A DNA stretch of 64,000 nucleotides, from positions 9,159,001-9,223,000 of the forward strand of contig JAVTVX010000024.1 of the NCBI GenBank assembly GCA_033439265.1. Direction: 5' to 3'. The stretch's first letter is position 1. Every line of letters starts with the position of its first letter. Origin of the DNA: Dillenia suffruticosa. Taxonomy: Eukaryota > Streptophyta > Magnoliopsida > Dilleniales > Dilleniaceae. The notes beneath the pieces are model-generated. The model was given only the letters and a program-made list of their open reading frames with translations. It was not told where the DNA came from and made no database searches. The translations under genes were made by a program, and so were the position numbers. Positions 23,551 to 34,903 of the stretch are shown here, one piece after another.

Positions 23551-25867
23551 TGGTGAGTGTCAATCGAATCAAAAATAAAAATACCTACTTCACTAAAAAT
23601 GAGTTTAGGATGAGTACGGTCGTATCCACAGAGAATGACAAATTTATTTCTTTTGAGAAAAATAAAAATGTGGGGGATTTGAGAAAATTATCTAAAACGT
23701 AACAAAGCAAATCAAATAATGAGAATAATAGGGCAAGACAATAAAATAACTTCAATTAAAAAATTAATATCAATGATAATAAAATCTAGCCAAATGAGTT
23801 ATTTCTATCTTGATGTGTTTGATTGATTATCGATACAAAAATTACTCAATATTTTGTGAATAAATTGGTTATAGTTGTTAAGTACCATAAAACGACCGGT
23901 CTCTCTTTACTTTTTCGGTAATCAAAATATTATCATTAATTACTTTTCTAATTAAAAGACAACCCAAGACACCCTCGTTGGATTTAGTGTTTCGACAGCA
24001 TTACGATTTAAAAAGACCCAATTCTAACAAATAAATTCTAATATAGATTTATTTAAATTAAATTATCTAATCTCTTAATATAAGGTCTACCGCTTGTGAG
24101 GCCATCAAACTATGCCAATTACTATTCTATTAAAAACACACAAATTTTGTTATTTTTAAATGATTGTAAACGATTCTAGGGTTATTAAACATAAATATCT
24201 ATTTAACAATTTCAAAACAATCATAAATATTAAACATAGAGATTAAATAAATACCCATAAATATCAAACAAATAAGATCATTTAGATCTTATAATCATCA
24301 TTCATCAAAACTTCAATAATCCTTTGACTAGAAAAGAAATTAAACTGAATTCATAATAAAAAAAACTCACAAATAATATTATTGCTTCTAAAGAATGAAG
24401 AATGACAAGGGAAACTTCACTTCCCGACTATAGCCTTTAGCCTCCCTCTGGTCTATTTTTTTTTAAGTCAAGAAAACAATATATATATATCCACTCTAGG
24501 GGGAGCCGACTGCAACCCTAAAGGAAGGGTAAAATCTTCCTATTTTTATCTTAGTAAAATTATTCAACATACTTTCTATAATTGAATAAAATATCCTAAA
24601 AAATAAAATCCTAAAAACTTCAAATAAAAGAAAATCCTATATAAAATATTTTTGACATTTACACACTACAAGAAAACACGCTATCAGCAACAGAAAATTA
24701 CCGACGGAAAAAAATCAGTTGGTAATAACGATAGATTTGAGACGGATTAACGTCAGACTGAATACCGTGGGATTAGCAACGAAATTATCGATAGAAATAT
24801 TTTCGTCACTAATCTGTTGCTGTAGTGGTCCACAGAAAAAATAAATAAATAAATATAGCTATCAGCAACGGATTAACGATAAAAAAATTAGCGACGAAAC
24901 TTTTAACAACTGATTACCAATGGAAATTTTAGTGGCAGATTACCGATGAATTTTTTAAAATTTTTAAATATTTTAAATATTTAAATATTTTTAATTTTTT
25001 TTCAATTTTTAATTTTTAATTTTTAATTTTTTATTTAATAATTCTTTTTTCCTTTTCTTTTTATTTTCTTTTTTAAAATTTTGTAATATTTTATTTTAAA
25101 TTATTATTTATTATTATTATTTTAAAATAAATATCATTTTATTATTTCGTTTTTGTAATATTTTATTATTATTATTTTATAATAAAATATTATTTTAAAT
25201 TAATTTTTTATTATTAAAAATAGTGTGATGAAGAGAACAAATAATAAAAGAAAAAAGTATAAGGTAAGAGAGTCTAATGTGGTGTGGTAGTAGTGGTGTT
25301 CCTTGGTTTTTGTTTATGCATAGGTTCGATGCTCAACGGACGTGGTGGAGGAATTTTATGCACAATAAAGCAAGTCACCACATGGGTGAGTGTGCGGACC
25401 AGGTGCAGGCACGGGCACGGGCAGGTGCCACATGGCGGAGCGCATGGAGCTGTGCCTGAGAGCTTAAAAATGTGCTAAAAAATCAGTGACGGAATTTTTT
25501 TCGTCGCCGATACCCTTTAGCGACGGAAAATGGACTTTCAGCGACTGATTTTTCCGCCGCTGAAAGTCTATTTTCTAGTGGTGACAACTTTCCAAAATTT
25601 CACACTCCTAAATATTAGGAATGAAGAAAAGATTCTTCAAAAGTCTAGTATTTTTCCTTGAATTCAGTGTGCCCATGTGTTAATGAAAGGTCACTTCTGT
25701 CTGCTCTTCCATCCTTGTATAATTGCTCCAATTAAGTCTATTTTTCTTATATTTCTCCATGCCTCTCTTCCGACCAATTTGGCATATCAATCACCACAAT
25801 TGTGTAATATTTTCTCAAAATAATGTAAAAATTAATTATAAATACTACACTTATTTTATTCCTATCA
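23551..25867 (-). repeat. Athila 3' LTR (interrupted by a CACTA element)
   Basis: Aligns with 34,904-36,286. Without the 923 bp of CACTA element and duplicated ACA it is about 1,394 bp, against 1,383 bp for its partner. The adjoining polypurine-type sequence inside it identifies it as the 3' LTR. Confidence 0.93.
24664..25583. mobile_element. Non-autonomous CACTA element in the Athila LTR
   Basis: It begins CACTACAAGAAAA, and its right end is the complement of CACCACTAGAAAA (11 of 13 identical). It is flanked by the 3-bp direct repeat ACA (24,661-24,663 and 25,584-25,586). The partner LTR near 36,000 lacks the insertion, showing the empty site. Subterminal regions carry repeated, inverted variants of CAGCGACGGAAA and AACGGATTACCGA, as is usual for transposase-binding regions of CACTA elements. 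The middle is very AT-rich except for a GC-rich patch (25,270-25,465) that holds a degenerate tRNA-like segment. No transposase is encoded. Confidence 0.9.
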
Positions 25868-25880
25868 AATTCCCTCACAC
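25868..25880 (-). other. Polypurine tract of the Athila element
   Basis: The element strand reads GTGTGAGGGAATT immediately before the LTR start TGATAGG. It is short but in the right place. Confidence 0.75.
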
Positions 25881-27589
25881 CTAGACGTTGCTTGTCCTTA
25901 AGCATTTCTAACTCATGTAAAACTAGAACTAATCACCTGTTTTTCTTCCAAATCCCCAAGTCAATAAATACCATAAAAGTTAAACTGAAAACATAATCGA
26001 AAGAGCAGGTACTTCACGGTGTTCTGCACCAAAACAACCACCACACATCTTAACCGCTTCTTATGAAATCCAAACAGCAAGATCCAGTAATCCTCTCCAA
26101 GGGGTCACTCCAATGCACTCGAAAGGGTGTAAAATGCATATATCACTTAAATCAATATCATAGAATGTCATTACCATATGCTTTCAAATATATCAAATCT
26201 TCACCACTTAGAATTTGAATTTCATACATCAATTTAAAGGTCTTTTATTTGGTTATAACGGGGCCAGGGTTAAGGGTAGGATAAAAGAGATGTTTAAGGA
26301 TTAAAATATACCAAAGAAAATATATAATCAACCACACAATTTTTATGATATTAATCGATCTTTGCCTCAAACAAACAACAAACAAAATTGTCTTTTTGCT
26401 TCCTAGATGAATAATCAATAGTGAATAGTATACAAAAAAGTCAAATGATTTCTCAATTTTCATAACTGAAATGAGAATGAATGAATTTTCAATCAAATAA
26501 TCAATGTGAAAGTCAAATGACTTTTTTTTTCTTTTTTTCTTCTTTTTTTCTTCTTTTTTTTCATCATTTTTTTTTTGAATATACATCATTTCTATGAAAA
26601 TGTCAACATCAAAATTCCAATCATCATTTTCCCATTGAGACAAATATATAACCAGAATCATGAGATTAATTATATATAACTTTGGTATAAGGGTTTGAAA
26701 CGAAAGCAAAAATCAAAGGTTAGGTATCATATTGAGTGAGTTTTAAAGAAGAAAAATGATATAGGCTTAAATTGGGTTAACTACGGATTTATGAAATCAG
26801 GGTAGAGATTTTTAGAAAGTCAAAAAGGGGTAAAACCTAAGTGTTTTTGTCATTTCAATGCATGAAATCCTAGAATGTGGTCTCAATATGCATAACAATG
26901 CAAGTTCTAGAATAAGCATTCTAAGTGTGATAATCACTCATCAAGAAAAATAATTTCGAGTAGAAAGAGTAAATTTGTTCGTTTTAGCTCAAACCCTCAC
27001 TATTTAAGTAGGGTTTGCGTTATTCAGAGGAAACTATCTAGGACATGAGCTGCCATCTCAAGCACAAAAGTACCATTGATATAAGTTATTTTTCATACAT
27101 CTTCAGCCACTCAAATAGCATACATCAACAAAGGAAACTTGAAATTTTTTTTTCTTTTTTTTTTAATAAAAGAAAACAGAATTCAACAATTTCAAACGAA
27201 AGAAATGCCTATAAAGAATGTTCCTATGTATGAACCTAAAGAATGGCTATCCTCCCCCACACCTAAACCATACATTGTCCCCATTGTATGCTCAGAATGA
27301 GAAAGAATGCAAGAAAAAGAATAAAACAATGTAGAAATAAAGGAAGAAACAAAGTGAGGTGGAAGAATACTCCCATTGGGTGGAGGAGGAAACGGAGGGA
27401 TGAAACCAACGAACTCAAAAAATGCCATAAGGTTTTGCTCCATATGAGATAGGCGTTTGTTGAGGGACTACAATGTGTGTGTGGAAGTGGTGACTGCAGA
27501 GGGTAAAGGGACAGCAAGAACCTGCACGACAGCGAGAAAATTGCTTCAGGCGTTCACCCAGGGGTTAAAAGTGTAATGTCCATGTGAAA
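25881..27589. other. Athila 3' non-coding region
   Basis: Between the envelope-like ORF and the polypurine tract. It contains a T-rich run (26,521-26,575) and short frames with no recognisable domain. Long 3' non-coding spacers are usual in Athila elements. Confidence 0.55.
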
Positions 27590-28900
27590 CTAAGAGAACA
27601 TCCATTCATACTAAACAATCCAAGTCTAATGGGTCCATGGGGTATGCTACATGTAAATCATGATTATTCAAGTCCAACACGCCCAAATTCACCGCCAAAA
27701 GTGTAATAAGGGAGCCTAAAATCAAAGGTCATCTTGATCTGTTCACACAAGATAAGAATTGAGAGGCTACCCAATACCCGAAATTAACCTGTTGGTTGGT
27801 GTGCATGTACCATAGAAAAAGAGTTCAGGTTTAGTACAAACGGCTGAGCTATCCTTTCGGCCAGAAAAACTAAAGACAAGGACCCTATGAATGATTTGTA
27901 AGGCATTATCTGTCAAATAACTACTCTTAGAATGACAGGGTGGTAAGGTGCAAGATCCACTGTCATGTCAGACCAGATGCGCATATATTCAGAGTTAAAA
28001 ATGGGAGTGAAATCACAAAAACTAGTCTAATATGCAAAGGACTGTGTTTGATCCTCACTAAGGAACCCCATTGCAACATTAAATTCAGTCAAGGATAGAT
28101 TGAAAGAGTGATTCATCAAGTGAAATTGAATTAACTTAGGAGTATTTGCAATGAAATCCATTGGTGTGTGAAAGTGAAAAGTGGTGTAGAACAAGTAAGT
28201 TAATTCAAGCAATGCAGGATAATTGAGATTCAAATATTGTTCCCAGCCAATAGCAGAAAGATATCGGACAATGGAATCATGAATATTCAGCAGTTGCAAT
28301 GAAGGAAAATGAAAAGATTTATAGGGAATAATAGACCAAACAGAAATAGAAGAGTACCTTTATCGTACCTCAGTCGAATGAAATCGAACACTGCCATGAA
28401 GGTTAGTATGCGGCGAAGGGAGTACAGACTTCCCTTTCGCCACCCTTGAATGGATGCAAGACCATCTTAGATGTGAAGAGAAGGTTCGGCCACTATATTA
28501 GGGACATGGGTGGATTAGTCGGAGAAGGGTCAATAGGAGGTGAAGGGGCTGGATAAGGGTTAGGGGTTTGGAGAAGTGGGTAATTGGGGATTAGGGTTCA
28601 AAAAGGGGGTGTCACGATCACTCAAAGAGGACGAGGAGGGAGGTCTGTGTTGGCCTATAGGTAGACTGGAGGGTGAGTTTGGACGGGATCAAAAGATAGA
28701 GGCTGAAGGATTTACGGGAGGTGACGAAAGAGAATTGTCGCTATCAGAGGAAAGAGAGATACGAGTGTGGTTTGGACACGGAGGCCAGGGCTGCGATGGT
28801 GGGGTGGATTTGTTTCTTTACCATCGGAGACGGCAGTGGAGGAGGAAGCGGCCAAGGAAGATGAAGTTGGGTGACGATGGTGACTTCGAAGGTGAAAGGA
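27590..28900 (-). pseudogene. Athila envelope-like ORF (ATHILA ORF-1 family)
   Basis: Downstream of integrase on the element strand. The clearest part (28,380-28,027) contains V-R-F-H-S, R-Y-L-S-A-I-G-W-E-Q-Y-L, a P-A-x-x-E-L block and L-S-L-T-E-F-N-V-A-M-G-F. This is the conserved core of the extra ORF of Athila elements as I know it. A Pro/Ser-rich N-terminal part extends to about 28,900 with several stops. The C-terminal part continues to about 27,590, also broken. I cannot identify a start codon with confidence. A role as an envelope is only inferred from position in this family, and I see no clear membrane anchor. Confidence 0.75.
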
Positions 28901-29000
28901 AGAAGAAAGAAACCCTAGAAAACAAAATCACGAAAGGTTAGAAAGGAATAGTTTGAGTTTGTTTTCTCTTCTTTTTTTTATAGAGCAGAAGTGGGTTGAT

Positions 29001-29297
29001 TTTAGGGTGTGGACACGTCCTAAATAAAGTGTGTCACTGTCCTACAAGTGTTCTCATGGGCAGATGTAAAAAGGGTTTAGGGCATGGGCACGCCATAAAC
29101 AAAGTGTATCTCTGTTCCTTGGGCAGAGGTGAATGGGTTTTAGGGCTTGGGCATGCCCTAAAGTGTGAGTATGTCTGCCCATATAAGTGATTGGGATGGA
29201 AGTGAGATTGGTTTAGGGCATTGGCACGCCCTAAACGGAGAGCTAGTCTGAACTGTGGATAGTGGTGAAATACTATTAAGGCATGGGCACGCCTTAA
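29001..29297. repeat. Row of five TTTAGGGC-GCCCTAAA hairpins
   Basis: Five imperfect 22-25 bp palindromes of the form TTTAGGGCATGGGCACGCCCTAAA-like sequence lie at 29,001-29,024, 29,076-29,099, 29,138-29,162, 29,212-29,235 and 29,276-29,297. Their starts are 75, 62, 74 and 64 bp apart. The arms are kept while the spacers between palindromes differ more. They lie between the integrase end and the envelope-like ORF. Confidence 0.88.
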
Positions 29298-29479
29298 CAG
29301 GGAACCACTTTTGAATTTTTCTTTTTAAATCACTCCTAAATCAAGTCTAAATAGATGAAAATAAATATCAAAATAACAAAAGGAAAATAAATGAATGAAT
29401 CAAAACAAAATAGGAGTATTGGGTTATCTCCCAATGAGCGCCTTTGTTTATCATCTTTGGCTCGACATTGTCCTCTCGT

Positions 29480-30905
29480 CTCACTCCTCATTGTATGTAA
29501 GGTGTGCCAATTGAACTTCCTCCACTGTAGAGTCATCAAATCTGTCAATAAATGGTTTCAATCGTTGTCCATTCACCTTAAAAATTTTGTTAGTCTCTAT
29601 ATTTTTAATGTCAATAGCACCGTGAAGAGAGATACTTACCACCGAATATGGTCCTATCCATTGAGATTTTAACTTACCCAACATAAACTTCAATTTGGAA
29701 TCAAAAAGAACTTTCTGACCTTCAAAGAATTGTTTTTGTCGACAAAGTTTATTGTGAACAAGTTTGGTCCTTTCTTTGTAAAGCCTTGTATTGTCGTAAG
29801 CTTCCAAACGAATCTCTTCTAACTCCTGGAGTTGCATCTTCCTTTCCCTTCCAACTTCCTTGGCATCTAAGTTGCATCGCTTAACTGCTGAAAAAGTGTG
29901 ATGTTCAATTTCAACCGGTAAATGACATAACTTACCAAAGACTAATCGGATGGTGACATTCCAATTGGGGTTTTGAATGTAGTTTGATATGCCCAGAGTG
30001 CATCCTCCAAACATAAACTTCAATCCTTACGGTTTGGATTTACTTTTTTTTTCAAAATACTTTTGATCTCACGGTTGGAAACTTCTGCTTGCCCATTGGT
30101 TTGAGGGTGGTATGTGGTGGCTACTCGGTGATTAACTTTGTATTTGCGCATTGAAGCCTCTATCATGCGTTGCAAAAAAGTGTACCTTGATTACTAATAA
30201 CCGCCTTTGGTACCCCAAACCTACTAAAAATGAATCGTTAGTATGGGTAGCCTTTGCTTCTACCCATTTCAAAACATAATCCACTACAAGCAAAATATAC
30301 AGAAAGCCACATGAACTAGGAAAAGGTCTCATAAAATCCATATCCCATATATCGAAAATCTCACAAAATAAGATTGGGGTTTGAGACATTTCATCCCTAG
30401 AAGATATATTACCAATCTTTTGACAACTCCCACAACTTTTACAATATTGGTAAGCATCCTTAAAGAGGGTTTTCCAATAAAAGCCACTGTCCAGAATTTT
30501 TCTAGTTGCTCTTTTGGGCCCAAAATGACCACCACATGCATGAATATGACAATAAGCAAAAATGGAATGAATTTCATCATTAGGTACATATCTACGAATG
30601 ATTTGATCAGATCTTATTTTCCACAAGTAAAGTTCATCCCAAATATAATATTTGGAGTCATTCCTAATCTTATTTTTCTGTGCGGCACTTAAGATATGTG
30701 GTAAACTCCCAGTCACTAAAAAATTAACAATGTCAGCGAACCAAGACTGCTTACTTGTCTTACCTTGTAGGGTAAACAAATGCTCGTCTGGGAATATTTT
30801 GGATATTGGGAAGGGTTTTTCGTCACACACGAATTGACTCAAGTGATCAGCTACAAAATTTTCGATTCCTTTCCAATCTTTAATCTCCCAATCAAACTCT
30901 TGCAA
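29480..30905 (-). pseudogene. Athila integrase and C-terminal domain
   Basis: The H2C2 zinc region has C-H-I-H-A-C-G-G-H-F-G and C-K-S-C-G-S-C-Q-K (about 30,560-30,410). The catalytic core starts with W-D-M-D-F-M (30,345) and keeps [16 protein letters not shown] near 30,090-30,050, which holds the final Glu. A break lies between 30,200 and 30,130. The C-terminal domain (30,023-29,481) is open over 180 codons and contains G-P-Y-S-V-V-S-I. It joins upstream to the RNase H through D-H-L-S-Q-F. A stop ends pol at about 29,481. Confidence 0.9.
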
Positions 30906-30926
30906 AGGTAAAACCCATCGAATGAG

Positions 30927-32203
30927 TCATGGCTTCGATTCCTTCTTCGCCAAGAGGTATTTCAGAGCTGCGTGATCAGAGTACACAATGACTTTAGATC
31001 CTAATAAATAAGACCTAAAATTTTCAAAAGCAACCACAATAGCTAAAAGCTCGTTCTCTGTGGTGGTATAGTTGCATTGAGTCGAATTAAGTGTCATAGA
31101 AGCATAATAAATTGCATGAGACTGTTTTCCCTCCCTTTGTCCAAGAGCGGCTCCCACGGCATAGTGACTAGCATCGCACATCAATTCAAATGGTAGATCC
31201 CAACTGGGTGCATGTAAAATCGGAGCTGAAGTTAGCAAAGTTTTCAATTTATAAAAGCTTCCTCACACTCATTTCCAAAATCGAATGTAACGTCATTTTG
31301 CAACAATCTCAAGAGTGGTTGAGCTATTTTTAAGAAGTCCTTGATGAATCACCAATAGAAACCTGCATGACCAAGAAAACTACGAATTTCTCATACGTTA
31401 GTAGGATATGACAAGTTAGCAATTAAATCCACCTTGGCTTTGTCAACTTCAATGCCTCTTGAAGAAATTACATGACCTAACACTATTCCCTCCTTCACCA
31501 TAAAATGACATTTCTCATAGTTAAGGACTAGATTAGTATCAATGCATCTCTTAAAAACCTTACACAAATTATCTAAGTATTGATTGAATGAATCACCATA
31601 CATCGTAAAATTATCCATGAAAATCTTGATGCAATTTTCAATTAAATCAGAAAATATACTCATAATGTATTTTTGAAATGTTCCCGGTGCATTACAAAGT
31701 ACAAAGGGCATCCTACGATATGCAAAAGTTCCAAATAGGCAAGTGAAAGTAGTCTTTTCTTGATCTTCTTAAGCAACAACTATTTGGTAATAGCCCGAAT
31801 ACCCATCCAAGAAACAGAAAAACAATTTACCAGCCAATCTTTCTAGCATTTGATCAACGAAGGGTAAAGAAAAATGATCCTTCCAGATGGCAATATTTAA
31901 TTTTCTAAAATCAATACACATTCGTCATCCGGTTTGAAGTCTCATTGGCACTAACTCATTATTCTCATTTTTCACCAATTGAAATCCACTCTTTTTTAGA
32001 ACAACATGAACCGGACTCACCCATCGACTATCAGAAATAGGATCTATAATTCCTAACTCTAACTGTTTCAAAATTTCCTTCAAAACAACTTCTTTCATGG
32101 TAGGATTAAGTTTGCGTTGAAGTTCTCTTACCGATTTGGAATCGGGTTCAAGCAAAATTTGATGCATACACATAGAAGGGCTGATACCTTTGATGTCCGC
32201 CAA
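30927..32203 (-). pseudogene. Athila reverse transcriptase and RNase H
   Basis: RT can be followed from L-E-L-G-I-I-D-P-I-S-D-S-R-W-V-S-P-V through R-M-C-I-D-F-R-K-L-N to the primer-grip region. The active site near 31,625-31,598 reads K-I-F-M-D-N-F, where the family has F-M-D-D-F: the second catalytic Asp is Asn, a G-to-A change. RNase H (31,247-30,927) keeps C-D-A-S, T-E-N-E-L-L and [10 protein letters not shown]. Stops and frame changes occur at about 31,925, 31,770 and 31,390. Confidence 0.92.
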
Positions 32204-32365
32204 GGTCTATCGAATGGTCATTTTGTACTCTCTTAATACTTGCATCAATTTCTCTTTTTGATTTTCCGTCAAGTCCTTGCCTATGATCACTGGTAGGGTT
32301 TCATAGTCACCCAAGTATGCATACTTGAGATGTTTGGGTAAGGGCTTCAACTCGAGCTTTGGAGC

Positions 32366-33043
32366 CTATATTGTAGAAGGAAGAATTCTCTCATTAGAAA
32401 GAGGTACTGGCAGAAAGTTACATGCACGCCTAAGGGGTAACTTTGATATGGGCTGCAAAGCCATGATAGCTTTCTTTGTTTCTTCGTCTTGATTTACCTC
32501 GATTTGTTTATTTGTCCATCCCTTTTTCAGTTCAAGATTAAGCTTATCAAGTACCAGATTTTGTTCAACATTCTCATGCACAATAGAATCAATAATGCTA
32601 ACATGAAAAATGGATTCTAAGTCATTCAGATGTTGCATGGCATAAAAAATATTAAATATGACAATCTCGCCATCAAATTCAAATGACAAGATTCCTTTAT
32701 CAACATCAATCTTGGTTTTTGTTGTTTTCATAAAAGGCCTTCCAAGCAATATAAGAGCAGGGTTTGATGAACAAGCATCATCTATGTCAATGATATAAAA
32801 ATCAACTAGAAAAATCAATTCATTGACATTGACTAAGATATCCTCAACAATTCCCTCGCGGTATGACGTGGACCTATTGGCTAATTGTATGATCACATTA
32901 GTCTTCTTCAAAGGCCCTAAATTCAAGTACCTAAAAACAGTTAAGGGCATAACATTAATTGATGAACCAAGGTCAAGATTGCCTTCTCTATTCTTTTGAC
33001 CCCTATGATGATTGGTATGGTGAACATACTCAGATCCTTGCAC
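32366..33043 (-). pseudogene. Athila protease region
   Basis: An open stretch of 225 codons. The protease motif reads D-L-G-S-S-I-N-V-M-P near 32,970-32,940, in the family's D-L-G-A-S-I-N-V-M-P form with Ala changed to Ser. It is followed by L-I-L-L-G-R-P-F-M, the second conserved protease block. Between this and RT a Glu/Lys-rich linker ends at a stop at 32,366. The protease would process the Gag-Pol polyprotein. Confidence 0.88.
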
Positions 33044-33049
33044 TTAGGA

Positions 33050-34828
33050 GGCAATTTTCTTTGGATGATGGCTGAAATATTCTTATTAACACAAATCTTA
33101 TCGCTGCCCCCTAGCTTTGTCTTCCTAATGCATAGTTCTTTGAGAAATTTTATATATATTGGTACTTGTCGGATCGCATCCAAGAGTGGGATGTTGATTT
33201 CCACCTTTCAAAAAGTTTCTAAGATTTTCTTCTCCTTATTCTCTTTCTTTGATCTTGCTAACCTACCAGGAAAAGGAGGTAGAATTATAATTTTAGTCTT
33301 AGAAGTATTGGTTTCTTTACTTAACTTTGTGGCCGATTCATTCAATATTGATGCTTTATTTTGTTTGGCCTCTATATCTTCTTTAGTTATTGATGAGTTG
33401 TCCTACACTTTCCTTTCATTTTTGACCACCATAACACTTACGTTTTCTCTCAGGTTGATCTTTACTTGAGAGGGTAGCTTCCCATTATTTTTCTCCATTC
33501 AACTCATGGTCGTTGCCAATTGCAACATCTGATTTTTAAAGTTTTGGATGCTGGTTCTTGTCTCTAGTTGAAATCATTGGCTTTCCTGTTGAAGCAATTG
33601 AGTACTGTTAGCTAAACTTTTAACAATCTCTTCTAGAAATATACCTTGATTTGAAGAAGGTTGATGTGGCTGAAATTATGATCAAGGTTGTTGTTGAAAC
33701 CCTTGCTGTCGATTCTTATAACTAAAATTTGGGTGATCCCCCCATCCTGAGTTGTAGGTATTTGAATAGGGATCATACTTCTGTTGTGGTTGTCCCAGAA
33801 ATCCCCCCGCTATATTGATTTGTTCATTTGAATCTTCTCAAAGAGTAGGGCACAAATCCGTGGGATAACCAAAATCAAAACAAACTCCACATGCCTTGAC
33901 CTATTGTGTTTTTCCTATAATAAAATTACGCATAAGAGAAGTTAGTTCTTTCAATTCTTGACCAAGGGAATAATTACTTACCTCGTTGACCATCTTTGGA
34001 ACTTCTTGCCTTATTCCAAATTATTGGGTAATGGCTGCCATGTTTGAGATCAAATTTCTCGCGTCATCAGGTGTCTTGTTCACCAATGCTCCTCCACTTG
34101 CAGCATTGATCATGTTCTGTTCCATTGGGGATAGAGCTTCATAGAAATATTGGATCAACAACTGTTCTGGAATCTGATGTTGAGGATATCTAATACATAG
34201 TTGTTTAAATCTTTCCCAATATTCGTATAAGATTTTCCCATTGTACTGCCTTATTCCACAAATTTCCTTTTTAATAATAGCTGCATGGGAAGTTGAAAAA
34301 AATTTTTCTAAAAACATCCTCTCCAAGTCAGGCAAAGTAGTAATAGAACCAGAAGGCAAATCAAAGAGCCAATCCTTGGAATTATCTACCAAAGAAAAAG
34401 GAAAACAACAAGTTTAAGTTATTCTTCGGTTACCCCTGTGGTCTCATGGTGGAACAAATAATGTGAAACTTCTTAAGGTGTTTGTGAGAATTCTCCTCTG
34501 CAAGACCATGAAATTTAGGTAATAAATGAATCAATCCAGATCTTAATTCGAATGGAGTTGTAATATTGGAACAATTAATGCACAAAGGTTGTTGATTAAA
34601 TTCAGGGATTGCCAACTCCTTTAAAGTCCGTTGGGCTGCCATGTTCTCGTCTTGAATGAATTCCTCCTCATTATCAAATGTTTGATCCTGTGAGTTTTTA
34701 TCCAAGTTAAGTTCGTGCAATGAAGATGTAAGTTGTCTTGTTTGTCTGGTCTCCTTTGTAAGTCTTCGAGCTGTTTTCTTGATCTCAAGGTCAAACACAA
34801 GTTCACCTGTATGAGCAGAACAAGGCAT
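33050..34828 (-). pseudogene. Athila gag
   Basis: I place the start at ATG 34,828 (M-P-C-S-A-H-T-G). The first 132 codons are open and include H-L-K-K-F-H-I-I-C-S-T-M-R-P-Q-G. After a break the retrotransposon gag domain continues at 34,392 (D-W-L-F-D-L-P-S-G-S-I) to 34,021. The nucleocapsid motif near 33,895-33,845 reads C-G-V-C-F-D-F-G-Y-P-T-D-L-C-P, with Tyr at the position of the usual His. A Gln-rich stretch (33,780-33,640) and a Lys-rich segment run into the protease. Several stops (for example at 33,840 and 33,490) make it a pseudogene. Confidence 0.85.
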
Positions 34829-34880
34829 ATATAAAAAAAATGAGAGTAAAATTTAAAAGAAATAAATCTTTTAACACTGT

Positions 34881-34900
34881 TCCTCGGCAACAGTGCCAAA
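34881..34900 (-). other. Primer binding site (tRNA-Asp type) of the Athila element
   Basis: The element strand reads TTTGGCACTGTTGCCGAGGA, close to the TGGCGCCGTTGCCGGGGA primer site common in Athila and Tat elements. An undamaged copy of that site occurs at 63,908 for comparison. The differences are mostly C-to-T or G-to-A. Confidence 0.85.
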
Positions 34901-34903
34901 ATT

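Noticed and set aside
25277-25478. Two overlapping plus-strand ORFs in a GC-rich patch
   Set aside because: They lie within the non-autonomous CACTA element, in the patch explained better by a tRNA-like relic and GC-rich repeat; no protein motif.
28576-28941. 121-codon plus-strand ORF in the Athila element
   Set aside because: It is the antisense of the Pro/Ser-rich N-terminal part of the envelope-like ORF, and its Gly/Glu-rich composition follows from that.
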